DNA of 64,000 nt, from the NCBI RefSeq assembly GCF_003576375.1, contig NZ_QWGE01000001.1:930001-994000 (forward strand), read 5' to 3'. Positions 62,687-64,000 of the stretch are shown here, one piece after another. A program made the position numbers and the translations under genes. Source of the stretch: Pontibacter oryzae. GTDB lineage: Bacteria; Bacteroidota; Bacteroidia; Cytophagales; Hymenobacteraceae. The notes beneath the pieces were generated by a model. It saw only the letters and a list, made by a program, of their open reading frames with translations, was not told the origin of the DNA and ran no database searches. The first letter of the stretch is position 1. The number at the start of each line of letters is the position of its first letter.

Positions 62687-64000
62687 ATGCATACCGAATT
62701 TTCCGTTTCCGGACGAATCATAGACATACATAGCAAGACAATTTACGAAGGCACGGTCCATGTGTCAAACGGGCGCATTTCCAAAATAGTTCGTGAGGCA
62801 ACCGATAGTGCGCAGTACATTTTGCCTGGTTTTATTGATGCCCACGTGCATGTGGAAAGCTCCATGCTAGTGCCCTGCGAGTTTGCCCGCCTGGCCGTGC
62901 CGCACGGCACCGTGGCCACTATCTCGGACCCGCACGAAATTGGCAACGTGCTAGGCCTGGAGGGCGTGGAGTACATGGTGGAGAATGGCAAAAAAGTGCC
63001 GCTCAAGTTTTACTTCGGTGCCCCCTCGTGTGTACCTGCCACCCCTTTCGAGACGGCCGGCGCAGAAATAACGGCTGCTGACATCGAGAAATTATTCCAG
63101 CGCGACGAAATTAAGTACCTGGCCGAGATGATGAACTGGCCTGGCGTACTAAACCGCGACCCGCAGGTGATGGAGAAAATAGAGCTGGCCAAGAAGTATG
63201 GCAAAGCCGTTGACGGGCACGCTCCTGGCCTAATGGGCGAGCAGGCAAAACTGTACGCCTCTGCCGGTATCACCACCGACCACGAATGCTTTACCGCCGA
63301 GGAAGCGCTGGATAAGCTGGCCGTTGGCATGAAAATCCTGATCCGGGAAGGCAGCGCCGCCAAAAACTTTGAGGCACTTATTCCGCTGCTGCCCGAGCAT
63401 TACCAGAACATCATGTTCTGCTCCGACGATAAGCACCCCGATAACCTAGTAGAAGGCCATATCAACCTGCTTGTGAAGCGCGCACTGGCCAAAGGCAACG
63501 ACTTGTTTCATGTGTTACAGGCCGCCTGCGTTAACCCCGTAGAGCATTATAAACTGGAGGTAGGCTTGCTTCGCGAGGGCGATGCGGCAGATTTTATACT
63601 TATAGATAACCCGGAGAACTTCAACGTACTGGCAACCTATATCAACGGGGAACTGGTAGCTGAGCAGGGCACATCCAAAATCACCTTCAGCCCAAGCGAA
63701 GAGATCAACAACTTCGATACGGATGCCAAAGTGGCGCAGCAGTTTGAGGTGCCGGTTGGCGATGCGCACAAAATCCGGGTGATTGAGGCCTTTGACGGGC
63801 AGTTGATCACCAAGCAGGCTTGGGCCACACCAAAGGTGCACAATGGCTTTGTGGAGTCGGATGTGGCGCAGGATATCCTGAAGATTGCCGTTATTAACCG
63901 CTACGAGAACACTATTCCGGCTGTGGCCTTCATCAAAAATGTGGGCTTAAAAGAGGGAGCCATCGCCTCATCGGTTGGCCACGACTCACATAACATTATT
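62687..64000 (+). CDS. ade: Adenine deaminase (3' end beyond the window)
   Basis: The frame is open from ATG 62687 to the window edge, 438 codons. It hydrolyses adenine to hypoxanthine and ammonia in purine salvage. The amidohydrolase metal site is in [13 protein letters not shown] (~49-61), further residues are in GHAPGL (~185-190) and [12 protein letters not shown] (~243-254). The protein is of the long AdeC type, with a C-terminal domain ([31 protein letters not shown]) that is cut at the edge. It is divergent from the short lipoprotein/cmk unit. Confidence 0.95.
   Translation, partial: MHTEFSVSGRIIDIHSKTIYEGTVHVSNGRISKIVREATDSAQYILPGFIDAHVHVESSMLVPCEFARLAVPHGTVATISDPHEIGNVLGLEGVEYMVENGKKVPLKFYFGAPSCVPATPFETAGAEITAADIEKLFQRDEIKYLAEMMNWPGVLNRDPQVMEKIELAKKYGKAVDGHAPGLMGEQAKLYASAGITTDHECFTAEEALDKLAVGMKILIREGSAAKNFEALIPLLPEHYQNIMFCSDDKHPDNLVEGHINLLVKRALAKGNDLFHVLQAACVNPVEHYKLEVGLLREGDAADFILIDNPENFNVLATYINGELVAEQGTSKITFSPSEEINNFDTDAKVAQQFEVPVGDAHKIRVIEAFDGQLITKQAWATPKVHNGFVESDVAQDILKIAVINRYENTIPAVAFIKNVGLKEGAIASSVGHDSHNII

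Overview
The window looks like chromosomal DNA of a Bacteroidota bacterium, most likely order Cytophagales, family Hymenobacteraceae (Pontibacter/Hymenobacter-like). The grounds are a SusC/SusD pair, an Oar-type TonB receptor, Bacteroidota-only families (DUF5687, DUF5916, paired DUF3857 proteins, a PorV/PorQ-like barrel), and promoters of the Bacteroidota form TTTG-N18-TAnnTTTG. No rRNA operon, prophage, transposase or CRISPR array was seen. The assignment rests on protein families recalled from memory, not on a search.

Layout. 0-5 kb: tail of an Oar-like receptor, tRNA-Ala(GGC) with a clear promoter, DUF2267 protein, SH3-like lipoprotein, then cysE-cysK (cysteine synthesis). 5-20 kb: MFS exporter, aldehyde dehydrogenase, tandem membrane paralogues, a HEAT-repeat/cyclophilin lipoprotein, thioredoxin-like proteins, a gene-poor stretch with a decayed ORF and a 29-bp inverted repeat, DUF1684 lipoprotein, alpha/beta hydrolase, an AT-rich orphan lipoprotein, and a two-gene ABC exporter. 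20-31 kb: an array of small palindromes beside yidD, S46 dipeptidyl peptidase, GH20 hexosaminidase, and a SusC/SusD pair; together these suggest scavenging of peptides and amino sugars. 31-45 kb: outer membrane barrels, Na+/H+ antiporter, an ArsI/GNAT/SigZ operon, two DUF3857 proteins (one apparently lacking its catalytic residues), and the paired DNA-repair genes TIGR03915/TIGR03916. 45-54 kb: mostly plus-strand genes (BamA-like barrel, Dps, CvfB-like S1 protein, DUF5916 barrel, oxidoreductase, methyltransferase). 54-64 kb: RimK ATP-grasp ligase with a zinc-protease-family protein and an AstE/AspA-family hydrolase, sorbosone-dehydrogenase-like protein, hydrolase, DUF502 protein, cmk-ispH, and the start of adenine deaminase.

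The most striking signal is not a gene. The heptamer AAGTATA (reverse complement TATACTT) occurs about 120 times by eye on the two strands, where roughly 8 would be expected by chance. It lies within genes and between them, forms the arms of at least two terminators, and drives the codon pair ATA-CTT for Ile-Leu. It behaves like a genome-wide tag such as an uptake sequence or the cyanobacterial HIP1. Other non-gene signals are a three-box DnaA-like cluster at 45.2 kb at a switch in gene orientation (a possible origin), a REP-like palindrome array at 20.65-20.90 kb, a dispersed pyrimidine-rich CTTTCTAAC repeat, and a 25-bp perfect hairpin at 12.0 kb.
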